Shown: positions 25,433 to 34,988, numbered from the stretch's first letter. The stretch: DNA of 64,000 bases from Flavobacterium sp. UBA7663 (GCF_002483315.1 NZ_DLHR01000015.1:108957-172956); one strand, 5' to 3'. Numbers and translations: made by a program. Notes: a model not told the origin generated them from the letters alone.

Positions 25433-28400
25433 TTAATTATTTTTCTCCCATTTTTTGCGTTCCGTGATGTAGTAAATCAATGGAACAACTATTAATGTTA
25501 GTAATGTTGAAACAATGGCACCTGCAACTAACGAAATCGCTAATCCTTGAAAAATTGGGTCAAACAAAATGATTGAAGCACCTATTACAACCGCTCCAGT
25601 GGTTAATAAAATTGGCGTAGTTCTTACAGCTCCAGCTTCAATGATGGCTTGTTTCATTGGAATTCCATCGTTCAAACGAATTTCGATAAAGTCAATCAGT
25701 AAGACCGAATTCCGAACCATAACTCCGGCTAATGCAATCATTCCAATGAACGAAGTTGCTGTAAAGAAAGCACCTAAAACCCAGTGACCTAATACAATTC
25801 CAACCAATGAAAGCGGAATTGCCACCATCATTACTAATGGTGTTTTGAAGTTTTGAAACCAACCTACAATCAACATGTAAATCACAATAATTACAACTAA
25901 GAACGCTGCACCTAAATCACGGAATACTTCTAAGGTTATTTGCCATTCACCATCCCATTTTACGGTGAAATCGCTCTCATCTGAAGGAGTATCCATGTAC
26001 AATTCGTTTACTTTGTAACCTTTTGGTAATTCCATTTTCTCTAACTTCTCATTCATTCCCAAAATAGCATAAACTGGACTTTCTAATGCTCCCGCCATAT
26101 CTGCCAATACATAAACCACACGCTTTTGATCTTTTCTATAAATCGTGTTTTGTAACGTATCTGTAGTGACTTTAACCAAATCACTCACAGGAACCACATT
26201 GCCACGACTACCTTTGATTTTTAAATTTTGAATATCTTGAATCGAAGTTTTGTCTTTGTCTTCTAATGAAAGCGTAATACCTACAGGATTATTCGAACGT
26301 TCATCGTACAAGTTAGAAACTGGCATTTCTCTTAACAAATACGTCAAATTACCTACTACTTGTTGTGGAGCAATTCCGTTCAACATGGCTTTTTCTCTAT
26401 CAACTTCTAATTTGTATTCTACTTGAGGTGCTTCTACCATCCAATCGGTATCTACTACATCAGAAGTAGTTTCCAAAATGGTTTTAACTTGGTTCGCAAC
26501 TTTGATTTGGTCTTCATAATTTGGTCCATACACCTCAGCAACTAACGTAGATAAAACCGGTGGTCCTGGCGGTACTTCAACGATTTTCACATTCGCACCG
26601 TATTTTTTTGCAATTTTTTGTACTTCTGGACGCACTACTTTTGCGATATCATGACTTTGTAAATCTCTATCTTCTTTGTGTAGTAAATTCACCTGAATAT
26701 CCGCCATATTACTTCCGCCACGCATATCATAATGACGTACCAAGCCATTGAATGTAATTGGAGCTGATGCACCTACATAATTCTGATAATCCACCACTTC
26801 TGGAACAGTTGAAAGATATTGCGCAATTTCTTTAGTAACCGCAGCAGTTCGTTCTAACGTAGTTCCTTCTGGCATATCGATTACGACTTGGAATTCGTTT
26901 TTATTATCAAAAGGCAACATTTTCACCGCAACTGATTTCGTAAAAAACATCAAAACCGAACCGATTAACAAAACGCCTGTTATCAAAAACATTAGATTAC
27001 GCTTTTTAGAATTGTCTAAAAGTGGTTCTTCAATTTTTTTGTAAATTCTATAAATCCATGAGGTTTCTAAACCTTGTTCTTCTTTGTGTTCTTGCTCGTC
27101 TTTTTCGTGTAATAAATGGTATCCCAAATAAGGTGTAACGGTCAAAGCTACAAACAACGATAATATCATCGCAATCGAAGCACCAATCGGCATCGGACTC
27201 ATGTAAGGCCCCATCATTCCTGATACGAAAGCCATTGGCAAAATAGCTGCAATTACAGTAAAAGTCGCTAAAATGGTTGGGTTTCCAACTTCGTTAATCG
27301 CATAAATAGCCGCTTGTTTGAACGGTAGTCGCTTCATTTTGAAATGTCGGTGCATGTTTTCGGCAATAATAATACTGTCGTCGACCACAATTCCTACAAC
27401 AAAAACTAATGCAAAAAGCGTGATTCGATTTAAGGTGTATCCCAATAAATAATAACTAAATAAAGTCAATGCAAAAGTCAATGGAACGGAGAAAAACACT
27501 ACTAATCCGCCTCTCCAACCCATTGCTAACATAACTAAAACAGTTACTGCAATAATAGCAACACCTAAGTGTAACAACAACTCTCCTACTTTATCCGATG
27601 CTGTTTCTCCATAGTTTCTGGAAACTTCAACATGTACATCAGTTGGAATTACATTTTTCTTTAAAGCTTCTACTCGTTCCAGAATTTTCTCTGAAATTTT
27701 CATCGCATCTGCACCTTTAACTTTTGCAATCGAAATGGTTACGGCTGGATACTCCGAATTGTGTTTTGCGAAATTTTCATTCGCTTTTCCGTATCCAAAA
27801 GAAACATAATTCTTTGGTGTTTGTGGGCCGTCTTGGATAGATGCGACTTGTTTTAGATAAACTGGCATATTGTTATTTACGCCTACAACCAAGTTTTCTA
27901 CATCTTCAGAAGTGGATAAAAACTTACCAGTTGTGACTAAATATTCGGTGTCATTTTGCACAAAACTTCCTGATTGCGAACTTCCATTATTGGCTTGAAT
28001 CATTTGCATAATGCTCAACGCATCTACACCATTTTCGCCCATTTTATCTTTGTCTAAAACTACTTTTAGCTCGCGCGTTCTTCCACCAATTTCTTTTGTA
28101 ATCGCAACGTCTTTTACTTTTTCAACTTCCGAAGTAACTTCTTCTGCTATTTGACGCAATTGAAAATCATCATATTTTTCGCTCCAAAGCGTTAATCCTA
28201 ACATCGGAACATCGTCAATAGAACGGGTTTTTACCATGGGTTGATAAACACCTTGCGGAAACATATTTTGGTGTTTCATCAATTCGTCGTATAATTTTAC
28301 ATACGAATCTTCGCTGTTTTCACCCACATAAAATTGTACGACCATCATTGCCTGACCGTTCATTGCCATACTATGAATGTGCTCTACTCCTTTGATGTTT

Positions 28401-28630
28401 GAAATTACTTTTTCAAGCGGTTTAATTACTCTGCTTTCTACTTCGCTTGGACTTGCTCCTGGATAACCCACCATTACGTCGGCCATAGGAACATTAATTT
28501 GAGGTTCTTCTTCTCTTGGAATTAAGAACGAACTGTATGTACCAATAATCATCAACGCTACCATCAATAAAATGGTTAGTTTTGAGTTGATGAAAAAATT
28601 GGCTATTTTACCTGATATACCTTCTTGCAT
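25433..28630 (-). CDS. RND efflux transporter, inner-membrane permease
   Basis: Proton-driven pump of 1065 residues. It has a first transmembrane segment at about residues 15-35, a large periplasmic loop starting with VMVGYPGASPSEVESRV, and a second half with the same plan. In transmembrane segment 4 (near residue 415) it shows GIVVDDSIIIAENMHRH. The adjacent Asp pair is of the HAE (drug or organic substrate) type rather than the D/E pattern of heavy-metal pumps. It follows the adaptor gene after 46 bases, so it belongs to a tripartite system with the adaptor and TolC-like protein. Confidence 0.93.
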   Translation of the reverse strand: MQEGISGKIANFFINSKLTILLMVALMIIGTYSSFLIPREEEPQINVPMADVMVGYPGASPSEVESRVIKPLEKVISNIKGVEHIHSMAMNGQAMMVVQFYVGENSEDSYVKLYDELMKHQNMFPQGVYQPMVKTRSIDDVPMLGLTLWSEKYDDFQLRQIAEEVTSEVEKVKDVAITKEIGGRTRELKVVLDKDKMGENGVDALSIMQMIQANNGSSQSGSFVQNDTEYLVTTGKFLSTSEDVENLVVGVNNNMPVYLKQVASIQDGPQTPKNYVSFGYGKANENFAKHNSEYPAVTISIAKVKGADAMKISEKILERVEALKKNVIPTDVHVEVSRNYGETASDKVGELLLHLGVAIIAVTVLVMLAMGWRGGLVVFFSVPLTFALTLFSYYLLGYTLNRITLFALVFVVGIVVDDSIIIAENMHRHFKMKRLPFKQAAIYAINEVGNPTILATFTVIAAILPMAFVSGMMGPYMSPMPIGASIAMILSLFVALTVTPYLGYHLLHEKDEQEHKEEQGLETSWIYRIYKKIEEPLLDNSKKRNLMFLITGVLLIGSVLMFFTKSVAVKMLPFDNKNEFQVVIDMPEGTTLERTAAVTKEIAQYLSTVPEVVDYQNYVGASAPITFNGLVRHYDMRGGSNMADIQVNLLHKEDRDLQSHDIAKVVRPEVQKIAKKYGANVKIVEVPPGPPVLSTLVAEVYGPNYEDQIKVANQVKTILETTSDVVDTDWMVEAPQVEYKLEVDREKAMLNGIAPQQVVGNLTYLLREMPVSNLYDERSNNPVGITLSLEDKDKTSIQDIQNLKIKGSRGNVVPVSDLVKVTTDTLQNTIYRKDQKRVVYVLADMAGALESPVYAILGMNEKLEKMELPKGYKVNELYMDTPSDESDFTVKWDGEWQITLEVFRDLGAAFLVVIIVIYMLIVGWFQNFKTPLVMMVAIPLSLVGIVLGHWVLGAFFTATSFIGMIALAGVMVRNSVLLIDFIEIRLNDGIPMKQAIIEAGAVRTTPILLTTGAVVIGASIILFDPIFQGLAISLVAGAIVSTLLTLIVVPLIYYITERKKWEKNN

Positions 28631-28676
28631 TTTTTTAAGTTTAAATGTTTATAGCATTCTTTTTACTGAACACTGA

Positions 28677-29759
28677 TTACTGAACACTAACCTTTGCTCC
28701 GTTAAATAATTTCCCTTCAGCTGAAACGATATATTGTTCGTCTGCTGATAATCCTGATAAAACTTCTACTTGATTACCAAATGTTTTTCCGATTCGTAAC
28801 CATCTTAGTATAGCCACATTGCCGCTTCCTACGGTGTAAATTCCAGTCAGTTGACCTTGTTCTACTAAAGCGCTTTCTGGAACCATAACTACAGTTGATT
28901 TTACAGCGGTTGATTCTTTTTTAGCCGTTGGAAATTGAACGTTGACAAACATTCCAGATAAAATTTCTTTATCCATTTTGTCTAAAGTTACTTTCACCAA
29001 ATATTGTCCACCCGTATTTTTTGCGGATAGACTCACTTCAGAAACTTTTCCAGCAACTTCTTTGTTTAATGATTTCACGTTGATTTTAACTGGCATTCCG
29101 TTTTTTACATTCGAAATATCACTTTCTGAAACCATTGCCGTTACTTGTAATCTTGAAGCGCCTTCAATACTTACCAAAGGCATTCCTGGGTTGGCCATAT
29201 CGCCTTCTTTTACGAAAGTATTAGTTACCGTTCCTGAAAATGGAGCTGTAATATTTGAATACGAAAACTGCGCCATCACTTCATTACGCATTTGTTTAGC
29301 TGCTTCTAAACCTGCTTTTGCCATTTCGTAGCGTGCTGTCATATCGTCCAATTCTTTTTGCGAAGCTGATTGTTGTGCAAACAAATTCACAAAACGATCA
29401 TAATCTTTCTTAGCATTGTTATACCCTGCAGTTGCTTGTGTGATGGATGCGTCAACTTGTGCTTTTTTAGCTTGCAAATCGGTGTTATTAATGCTTACCA
29501 AAAGTTGTCCAGCCGATACATTTTGTCCCACTTTTACATTCACTTTGGTGACATATCCCATCATTCTGGTGCTTAAATTCGCACTGTTTTCCGATTCTAT
29601 TTTTCCACTTGCCGTTATGTATGGACTATTAGAGTTTCCAGAATTTCCAGCCACTTTTACAGGAATTGCAGGTAAATCAGCTACATTTTCTTTTTTATCA
29701 CTTCCACAAGATGTTAAGATTAGTGATGCGATTGTTAGTATTGCTATTATTTTTTTCAT
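28677..29759 (-). CDS. RND efflux periplasmic adaptor, lipoprotein
   Basis: Membrane-fusion protein of the tripartite pump, 360 residues. It has a lipobox (LILTSCGS), a biotinyl-lipoyl-type half at GYVTKVNVKVGQNVSAGQ, a coiled-coil hairpin at about residues 115-180, the second lipoyl half at NITAPFSGTVTNTFVKEGD, then beta-barrel and membrane-proximal domains. It lies between the TolC-like and permease genes. A short direct repeat of TTACTGAACACT lies at and just after its 3' end. Confidence 0.92.
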   Translation of the reverse strand: MKKIIAILTIASLILTSCGSDKKENVADLPAIPVKVAGNSGNSNSPYITASGKIESENSANLSTRMMGYVTKVNVKVGQNVSAGQLLVSINNTDLQAKKAQVDASITQATAGYNNAKKDYDRFVNLFAQQSASQKELDDMTARYEMAKAGLEAAKQMRNEVMAQFSYSNITAPFSGTVTNTFVKEGDMANPGMPLVSIEGASRLQVTAMVSESDISNVKNGMPVKINVKSLNKEVAGKVSEVSLSAKNTGGQYLVKVTLDKMDKEILSGMFVNVQFPTAKKESTAVKSTVVMVPESALVEQGQLTGIYTVGSGNVAILRWLRIGKTFGNQVEVLSGLSADEQYIVSAEGKLFNGAKVSVQ

Positions 29760-29811
29760 AATGTTGTTGTTTTTAGTCTTAATTCTTACTACTCTAGTCT
29801 TACTCTTACTC

Positions 29812-31119
29812 TTACTTAGTTAAAAATTGTAAGTATTGTTTGGTAAAGTTATATTCGAAAACGGCTTGCAAATGCTCTAATTCTTTTTGTGCCATTTGCG
29901 TTTCAGCCATTAATAAATCGGTTGTTTTTTCTAATCCTTGTGTGAATCTATTTTGGCGAATTCTAAAAGCTTCTTGCGATTGTTCAAAAGCTAATTTGGA
30001 CAAATTCACTTTGTTTTCTGCATCTAGCAATTGACGATTGGTTTTACTCAATTCTAACTGGCTTTGCTTTTTGTATTGTTCAGTTTCAATTTCGGCTTTT
30101 TCAAAATCAGCTTTTGCCTTTTGCGTTTTTCCAATAGTTTTAAATCCATCAAAAACATTCCATGATAATTGCGCACCCACTAAATACCCTTTAGCTGAAG
30201 TTCCGAAAATATTTTGATCATATAATTCATAACTTCCAAAAGCGTTTAATCGAGGTAAGAATCCAAATTTTGAAGATTGAAACATTTTTTTATACGCTTC
30301 AGACGATTTTTGCATCGCTTGAATATCTTTTCTGGAATCAGAAATTATTGTATTGATACTTTCAATTGCAATTGAATTATCTAAAGCTTCTGCTGGCTTA
30401 TAGGTTTTTCCAGCCATATCTTCGTTCAATAAAAACGCTAAATAATCGGATGCGTTTTGCACATTTGATTTGGCATATTGTAATTGATTTGTAATTTCAT
30501 TCACACGAACTTGAACGTTTAACAAATCGGTTTTTTGCAACATTCCGTTTTTGAAGTAGTTTTCAACCATTTTTAAATTGCCTTGTGCGGTTGCATTCGC
30601 TTTTTCTAAGACTTTCACTGCTTTATAAGCCAATTGCAATTGCATATATGCTTTTGAAACTTCCAATTCTAAATATTCTTTAGTTCGTTCAGTTTGTAAT
30701 TGAAAAGCATCCATTTTTGCTTTAGCGGCTTGTCTTCCATATAAACCATCTAAATTAAAAAGAGGTTGTTGTACTTCGATTTTAGTTGCGAAGTTTTGCG
30801 TTTTTTCAGGATCATTCAACAACGCAGGATTAAAATCGGAAGCGGTTAAAATTTCCTGATTTAATTTCGAACCAAAAGCCATTAACGGATTCGTTGTAGA
30901 AATTCCAGTATGCGAAACATTGATATTAGGCAAAAAAAGTGCATTTGATTGACGATAATCTGCTTTAGCCGATTGAAATGATTTTTCAGCCACTTTGATT
31001 TGTAAATTGTTCTCTGTGACTTTTTGTAACAAATCATTTTTTGAAATCGTCAGCGTATCTTGTGCAAAAGTAGCACCAGTTACCATTCCTAATACGATTA
31101 ATAAATTGACTTTTTTCAT
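29812..31119 (-). CDS. TolC-family outer-membrane efflux protein
   Basis: Outer-membrane channel of the pump and first gene of the operon. The 435-residue protein has a signal peptide ending TFAQ and two OEP repeats, each with long helices and short strand pairs; SWNVFDGFKTIGKTQKAKAD begins the second half. Its promoter, at 31148-31155, is preceded by a GTAAC-N4-GTTAC palindrome at the activator position. Ordinary TolC-like size. Confidence 0.92.
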   Translation of the reverse strand: MKKVNLLIVLGMVTGATFAQDTLTISKNDLLQKVTENNLQIKVAEKSFQSAKADYRQSNALFLPNINVSHTGISTTNPLMAFGSKLNQEILTASDFNPALLNDPEKTQNFATKIEVQQPLFNLDGLYGRQAAKAKMDAFQLQTERTKEYLELEVSKAYMQLQLAYKAVKVLEKANATAQGNLKMVENYFKNGMLQKTDLLNVQVRVNEITNQLQYAKSNVQNASDYLAFLLNEDMAGKTYKPAEALDNSIAIESINTIISDSRKDIQAMQKSSEAYKKMFQSSKFGFLPRLNAFGSYELYDQNIFGTSAKGYLVGAQLSWNVFDGFKTIGKTQKAKADFEKAEIETEQYKKQSQLELSKTNRQLLDAENKVNLSKLAFEQSQEAFRIRQNRFTQGLEKTTDLLMAETQMAQKELEHLQAVFEYNFTKQYLQFLTK

Positions 31120-31147
31120 AGTATAGTTTTATTCTTATTTTATGTTA

Positions 31148-31155
31148 CAAATGTA
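31148..31155 (-). promoter_or_regulatory. -7 box of the RND efflux operon
   Basis: On the minus strand TACATTTG matches TAnnTTTG. There is no TTG at the -33 position; the palindrome at 31178-31191 is there instead. Confidence 0.6.
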
Positions 31156-31177
31156 CATTCGTAAAAAAAGGTAGTCG

Positions 31178-31191
31178 GTAACAAGAGTTAC
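31178..31191 (-). promoter_or_regulatory. Crp/Fnr-type operator of the RND operon
   Basis: Perfect palindrome GTAAC-AAGA-GTTAC. Its centre (31184.5) is 33 bp upstream of the -7 box centre (31151.5), which puts it about 40 bp upstream of the expected transcript start, the class II activator position. Confidence 0.65.
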
Positions 31192-31218
31192 ACAGGTTTG
31201 CAATACTTGTTACAAATG

Positions 31219-31246
31219 AAAAGAGCATCTCTTCAGATGCTCTTTT
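31219..31246 (-). terminator. Terminator of the SQR-like operon
   Basis: A perfect 12-bp stem AAAAGAGCATCT / AGATGCTCTTTT with a 4-base loop. It lies after the 43-residue gene and upstream of the RND operon's operator, so it insulates the two units. Confidence 0.85.
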
Positions 31247-31291
31247 GCTAACCAATAAAACTAAAAACAATCATCATCTTCAAAATGATTA

Positions 31292-31423
31292 TTACTTTCT
31301 TGTTCCACCATGTCCACCTGCCACAATTTTTAAAATTCTAATGTTTAAATAAAAGAATTTGAATAATTGAATCAATGGATTTTGCATTTTGGAACGCTGT
31401 GCGTTTGATATTCTTTGTGTCAT
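31292..31423 (-). CDS. 43-residue basic protein downstream of the SQR-like gene
   Basis: A short reading frame from the ATG at 31421-31423 to a TAA at 31292-31294. The product starts MTQRISNAQRSKMQNPLIQL, continues with a hydrophobic, aromatic-rich middle (FKFFYLNIRILKIVAGG) and ends GGHGGTRK. It begins 11 bases after the SQR-like stop and is followed by a strong terminator, so it sits in the operon as the last gene. Basic ends around an amphipathic or hydrophobic helix would suit membrane contact. I do not recognise a named family. The operon position is the main evidence that it is real. Confidence 0.6.
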   Translation of the reverse strand: MTQRISNAQRSKMQNPLIQLFKFFYLNIRILKIVAGGHGGTRK

Positions 31424-31434
31424 AATTTTAAAAT

Positions 31435-32895
31435 TTATTCAGGAATTAACCACCAAAAAGGTTTCATTTTTGCTTTGTAAAGGAAAGCGTAATGCAAGGA
31501 TAATTTTACCCAGTGACCCGCTAAACCAATATCTCCAAAAGTTTTTTTAATATCTCTACCACCTGTATTTGGATATTTTTTATAATCGGGAACAATTGGA
31601 TAGGTTGTAATACTTACACCGCTTCCTTGTGTCATTCCGTAACCTGCTGATGCGATACAAGCAGCTCCCATATTTCCCATAGAGCCTTTGTGATGCAAGG
31701 ATTCTTTCCCTGTTTTAATGGAATCAATAATGTTATCTGCCACTAATTTTGCTGTAATTCCAGAAGGCATTCCAGTTCTTGGTGGCGATGGGAAAATTTC
31801 GGTTCCGTTTTTACTTTTTCGTGGTTTTGAAATGGTATGAGGCGGTGCGAAAGCAATTCCGGGTGCAAAAATAGTTGGATAACTCGGATTTTGATAGGTT
31901 TCTGGCCAATCTTGAACCGTCCATTCTTCATAAGGTCTTGGTGTATAATCAGCATCTACTACCATAAAACCTCTAAATAATTTTTCGGTAATATTTTGCC
32001 CATTTTTGTCATACGCTTGAAAACCATGTCCTGAAAAAGCGGGAATTAGCATACCAAAATCGAAAGTTTCAGTTTTATATTCGCCTTCTAAATTCTCATA
32101 ATGTACTAATCCATCTTCGACTTTTGTTACTCCAGCTCCTAAAATCCATTTGATGTCACGATCTTCAAAAATCATTTCCACCATATCTTTAGATTTCATA
32201 TTGAAACCGTTGTATTCCATCAACATACCGTCCATTCCAAAATCACCTAATTCGTATTCATTTGAAATCCAAGTAATTTCTGCTTTATCACGAACGCCAA
32301 ACTTTTGCAATTCTTTTTCTACATTCAAAATATATTCAAATGCAGCACCTTGACAAGTAGCTTTTGCATGACCTGTTCCAATTAAAATTTTCGCTTTTTT
32401 ATCCGATTTTTTTAGTTGGTCTATTAGTTTGTGAAGTGCCTCCGATGCGTGTTCAGCATGATCATAAGTACAAACCGAATATACTTTATTAGTTGCAGGT
32501 TGTAAGCCTTCGGTCATATCAAAAGCAAGTTTTGGACCTGTAGCATTAATTAAATAATCATAGGTTACTTTTTCTTGTTTGCCTAAGTTATCGCCAAAAA
32601 CACCTTCTACTAAAATATAAGGTTTTGCTTCTGAACTATCGCCTTCGGGGTGAAAGGATACGGCTTTGGCTTGTTTATAGCCAATTCCTTTTCTTTTATA
32701 TAATGGTTCTAAAGGAAAAATTACTTCCTTTGATTTCATTCTTCCAATTCCTACCCAAATATTAGATGGCACCCATTGGTAATTTCTGTTAGGTGAAACT
32801 ACTATCACTTCGTGCTCTTTGGATAGCTTTCTTCTTAAATGAGCGGCTGCAGTATGACCCGAAATTCCAGCTCCTAAAACAACTATTTTTGACAT
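31435..32895 (-). CDS. Sulfide:quinone oxidoreductase-like flavoprotein
   Basis: A 486-residue FAD-dependent oxidoreductase of the SQR / flavocytochrome c sulfide dehydrogenase type. The N-terminal dinucleotide fold is VVLGAGISGHTAAAHL. Three cysteines lie at the SQR-like positions: Cys142 (VYSVCTYDHA), Cys181 (GHAKATCQGAAFEY) and Cys413 (MGAACIAS). SQRs oxidise sulfide to polysulfide or persulfide at the membrane and pass electrons to quinone. The C-terminal region is compatible with peripheral membrane binding. It is under its own promoter with a Crp/Fnr-like palindrome. Related NADH dehydrogenase-type proteins are an alternative, but the three Cys favour SQR. Confidence 0.8.
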   Translation of the reverse strand: MSKIVVLGAGISGHTAAAHLRRKLSKEHEVIVVSPNRNYQWVPSNIWVGIGRMKSKEVIFPLEPLYKRKGIGYKQAKAVSFHPEGDSSEAKPYILVEGVFGDNLGKQEKVTYDYLINATGPKLAFDMTEGLQPATNKVYSVCTYDHAEHASEALHKLIDQLKKSDKKAKILIGTGHAKATCQGAAFEYILNVEKELQKFGVRDKAEITWISNEYELGDFGMDGMLMEYNGFNMKSKDMVEMIFEDRDIKWILGAGVTKVEDGLVHYENLEGEYKTETFDFGMLIPAFSGHGFQAYDKNGQNITEKLFRGFMVVDADYTPRPYEEWTVQDWPETYQNPSYPTIFAPGIAFAPPHTISKPRKSKNGTEIFPSPPRTGMPSGITAKLVADNIIDSIKTGKESLHHKGSMGNMGAACIASAGYGMTQGSGVSITTYPIVPDYKKYPNTGGRDIKKTFGDIGLAGHWVKLSLHYAFLYKAKMKPFWWLIPE

Positions 32896-32914
32896 TTTGA
32901 TTAGTTTAATAATT

Positions 32915-32922
32915 CAAAATTA
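32915..32922 (-). promoter_or_regulatory. -7 box of the SQR-like operon
   Basis: On the minus strand TAATTTTG matches TAnnTTTG. No -33 TTG. Confidence 0.6.
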
Positions 32923-32944
32923 GTTGTTATGTATTTGTACTACA

Positions 32945-32958
32945 GCAACATTTGTTAC
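32945..32958 (-). promoter_or_regulatory. Crp/Fnr-type operator of the SQR-like operon
   Basis: GCAAC-ATTT-GTTAC, one mismatch from the GTAAC-N4-GTTAC palindrome. Its centre (32951.5) is exactly 33 bp upstream of the -7 box centre (32918.5), as at the RND operon. Confidence 0.6.
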
Positions 32959-32960
32959 AT

Positions 32961-32990
32961 AAAAAAACGCCCCGATATAATCGAGGCGTC
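32961..32990 (-). terminator. Terminator of the Cys/Lys-rich gene
   Basis: ACGCCCCGAT / ATCGAGGCGT with one mismatch and a short loop, followed on the minus strand by seven T. It lies directly upstream of the SQR-like operator. Confidence 0.8.
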
Positions 32991-33011
32991 TTTAAAATAT
33001 TAGATTTAAAA

Positions 33012-33218
33012 CTATTCAGCTTTTTTCTCAGTAGCTTTTTTAGATGAACAACATCCACCTGATTTAGCTTCTGAACCACAAGATTTTTTTTCAGCAGTTG
33101 AACAAGATTTTTCAGTTTTTGCTTTTTCTTTTTTCGCTTTTTGTTTTGGCTCTTGAGCATTAACATTCATTGATAACATAAAAGCGGCAACAGCCATGAT
33201 AGAAACTAATTTTTTCAT
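33012..33218 (-). CDS. Small Cys/Lys-rich exported peptide
   Basis: From the ATG at 33218 the product is 68 residues: a signal peptide (MKKLVSIMAVAAFML, cleavage near NAQ), then a highly charged Lys/Glu tail with CST, SCGS and GGCCSS cysteine groups. Small Cys-rich periplasmic peptides can bind metals or react with sulfur species, but no family is recognised. It has its own TATATTTG box (33272-33279) without the palindrome seen at its neighbours, and its own terminator. The longer upstream extension of the frame is not supported. Confidence 0.7.
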   Translation of the reverse strand: MKKLVSIMAVAAFMLSMNVNAQEPKQKAKKEKAKTEKSCSTAEKKSCGSEAKSGGCCSSKKATEKKAE

Positions 33219-33327
33219 TTTTTGTATTTTTAAATTGTTATTTATTCTTTTTTGTATGTATTGTACTATCACAAATATATATAATTTTAAAAATAGTACT
33301 CTTAATTTTTTATTAATTTAACAGTTA

Positions 33328-34926
33328 TTACTTTTTTATTACTTTTTGAGAAACATAAAATTTGTCATCAAAAATAAAAGTTATAATCACAAACTCTGAA
33401 TTAGCAGCGGCCAAACTAAAGTTCATGTTGTTTATTCCTTCTATTACATCTTCTATTTCTCCTTCTTCTGCTATTTTACCATCTAACGTCGATATTATAT
33501 AATTGACTTTAGCAGAATAAGCCATATCAAATTGAATTCTAACCGTATCATTTGATGTTGGATTTGGAGAAATCGTAAACGAAAATGGATTTTTACCATC
33601 AATTTGGGGCGTGCTTAATAACGGATTTTTCACTAATTTAACTTGGTAAACCGTTGGGTCAGCACTCGTTAAATTGGTTTGATTATCCGTAAAAGCTGAA
33701 GGAGATGAACTTTGGATTCCTCCAAATAAATGTCCGATTACAAATTCGTCCGCCGAAATATTCGATAATTGAATTACTTCATTTGAATAATGCGGTAAAT
33801 TTTCATTCGGAATAAATTCGGCTCCACCTCCTTTTAAATTTGGCATTTCAACAGGCAATTGGTATTCATACAAATCACCTGTTGCTGTTCGAGTAGTTCT
33901 ACTAATTGTTTTCACAAACGGAACAGTATTGTCTTGAATTAAATTTCCAGCTTGATAGTAATATTGACTCATGCCTCCAAAAAACAAATTGTGCATTTGG
34001 TTTAAAGTAGCATCATACAAACACGCTTTTCCGCTGTGATAATTGCTCAAATATTGATTGAATTGGGTTTGTGGAAAATAACCAGATGATTTTATGTCAA
34101 CTGGATATAAAAAAGGCAAATCCACTGCAATTTGAAATACGCCAGATGAAATCGTATAACCTAATTCACCATCAGGAAACACTTGAGGCAACAAATTATA
34201 ATCGCGACGGTGCAAATGAACGGCATCTACAACTTCTTCATAATTGGCATAACTCAAACTTGCTCCCGAATTATCAATTGTAAATTTTCGGATAGCATTT
34301 GAATAAGTTTGGGTAAATGTTGGATTGTTCATTGGATTGTATCTTCCGTCAAAATGATGACCGCCTACCAAATAAAACGTAGTGCCAATTTTTGCCAATT
34401 GTCCGCCCGTAATCGCAAAAACATCATTAGATATTTGCTTAAAATAAGATGTAATCGGAGTTCCTGCAATGATAGCATTTATCAAATTAGGCACATCAAC
34501 TGAAGTCAAATTATTGAACGTTTTATGATCAGCAGCTGTTGTTGAATAAGCATATCCTCCAATAATAAACAAAGCATCACCATCTTGATAAAAATTCATA
34601 TTCGTAGATTGCAATTGCTCTTTAATTCCTGTTGGAAGTGAATTCACGGAAGCCGACCAAGATTGCTGCGTTGCAATGTCTACCACATACATATCCGTAT
34701 TATTTTGAGCTCCTGGAAAAGCGTTAAAAGGCTGACGTGCATGAACACCATCTTTTCTACCACCAATGATTAACCATTTTCCATTGTGTTGCGCAAAAGC
34801 ATAAGAATGCAATCCTGGTAGTCCTGAAACGGAAACCGGAGTTAACACCACATCGTATGCAAAGGTGCTTTGTGCTGTTGTTGACTGAAAAAAAGCCAAC
34901 AAAAACACGATTAAAATATTTTTCAT
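33328..34926 (-). CDS. Secreted kelch-like protein with type IX sorting domain
   Basis: A 532-residue exported protein: signal peptide to about TTAQS, then a beta-propeller with kelch-like GG repeats (WLIIGGRKDG, LFIIGGYAYS, TFYLVGGHHF, NLFFGGMSQYY, HLFGGIQSS). The C-terminal 85 or so residues (FSFTISPNPTSNDTV onward) fit the type A sorting domain of the type IX secretion system found only in Bacteroidota, so the protein is probably released or attached to the surface. It has no palindrome in front and no visible tie to the efflux genes. Confidence 0.85.
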   Translation of the reverse strand: MKNILIVFLLAFFQSTTAQSTFAYDVVLTPVSVSGLPGLHSYAFAQHNGKWLIIGGRKDGVHARQPFNAFPGAQNNTDMYVVDIATQQSWSASVNSLPTGIKEQLQSTNMNFYQDGDALFIIGGYAYSTTAADHKTFNNLTSVDVPNLINAIIAGTPITSYFKQISNDVFAITGGQLAKIGTTFYLVGGHHFDGRYNPMNNPTFTQTYSNAIRKFTIDNSGASLSYANYEEVVDAVHLHRRDYNLLPQVFPDGELGYTISSGVFQIAVDLPFLYPVDIKSSGYFPQTQFNQYLSNYHSGKACLYDATLNQMHNLFFGGMSQYYYQAGNLIQDNTVPFVKTISRTTRTATGDLYEYQLPVEMPNLKGGGAEFIPNENLPHYSNEVIQLSNISADEFVIGHLFGGIQSSSPSAFTDNQTNLTSADPTVYQVKLVKNPLLSTPQIDGKNPFSFTISPNPTSNDTVRIQFDMAYSAKVNYIISTLDGKIAEEGEIEDVIEGINNMNFSLAAANSEFVIITFIFDDKFYVSQKVIKK

Positions 34927-34988
34927 TTTATTCCATTATAAGTTAAGCTTGTGTAAAAACACAAACATAAAAATCAACTTTTTTTAAG

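Noticed and set aside
28663..28690. Direct repeat TTACTGAACACT at the adaptor 3' end
   Set aside because: Two copies only, partly coding, with no link to an element or operator.
31206..31216. ACTTGTTACAA half-site near the tolC promoter
   Set aside because: Only one GTTAC arm is present, so it does not meet the palindrome pattern; other lone GTTAC or GTAAC arms in the window were dropped for the same reason.
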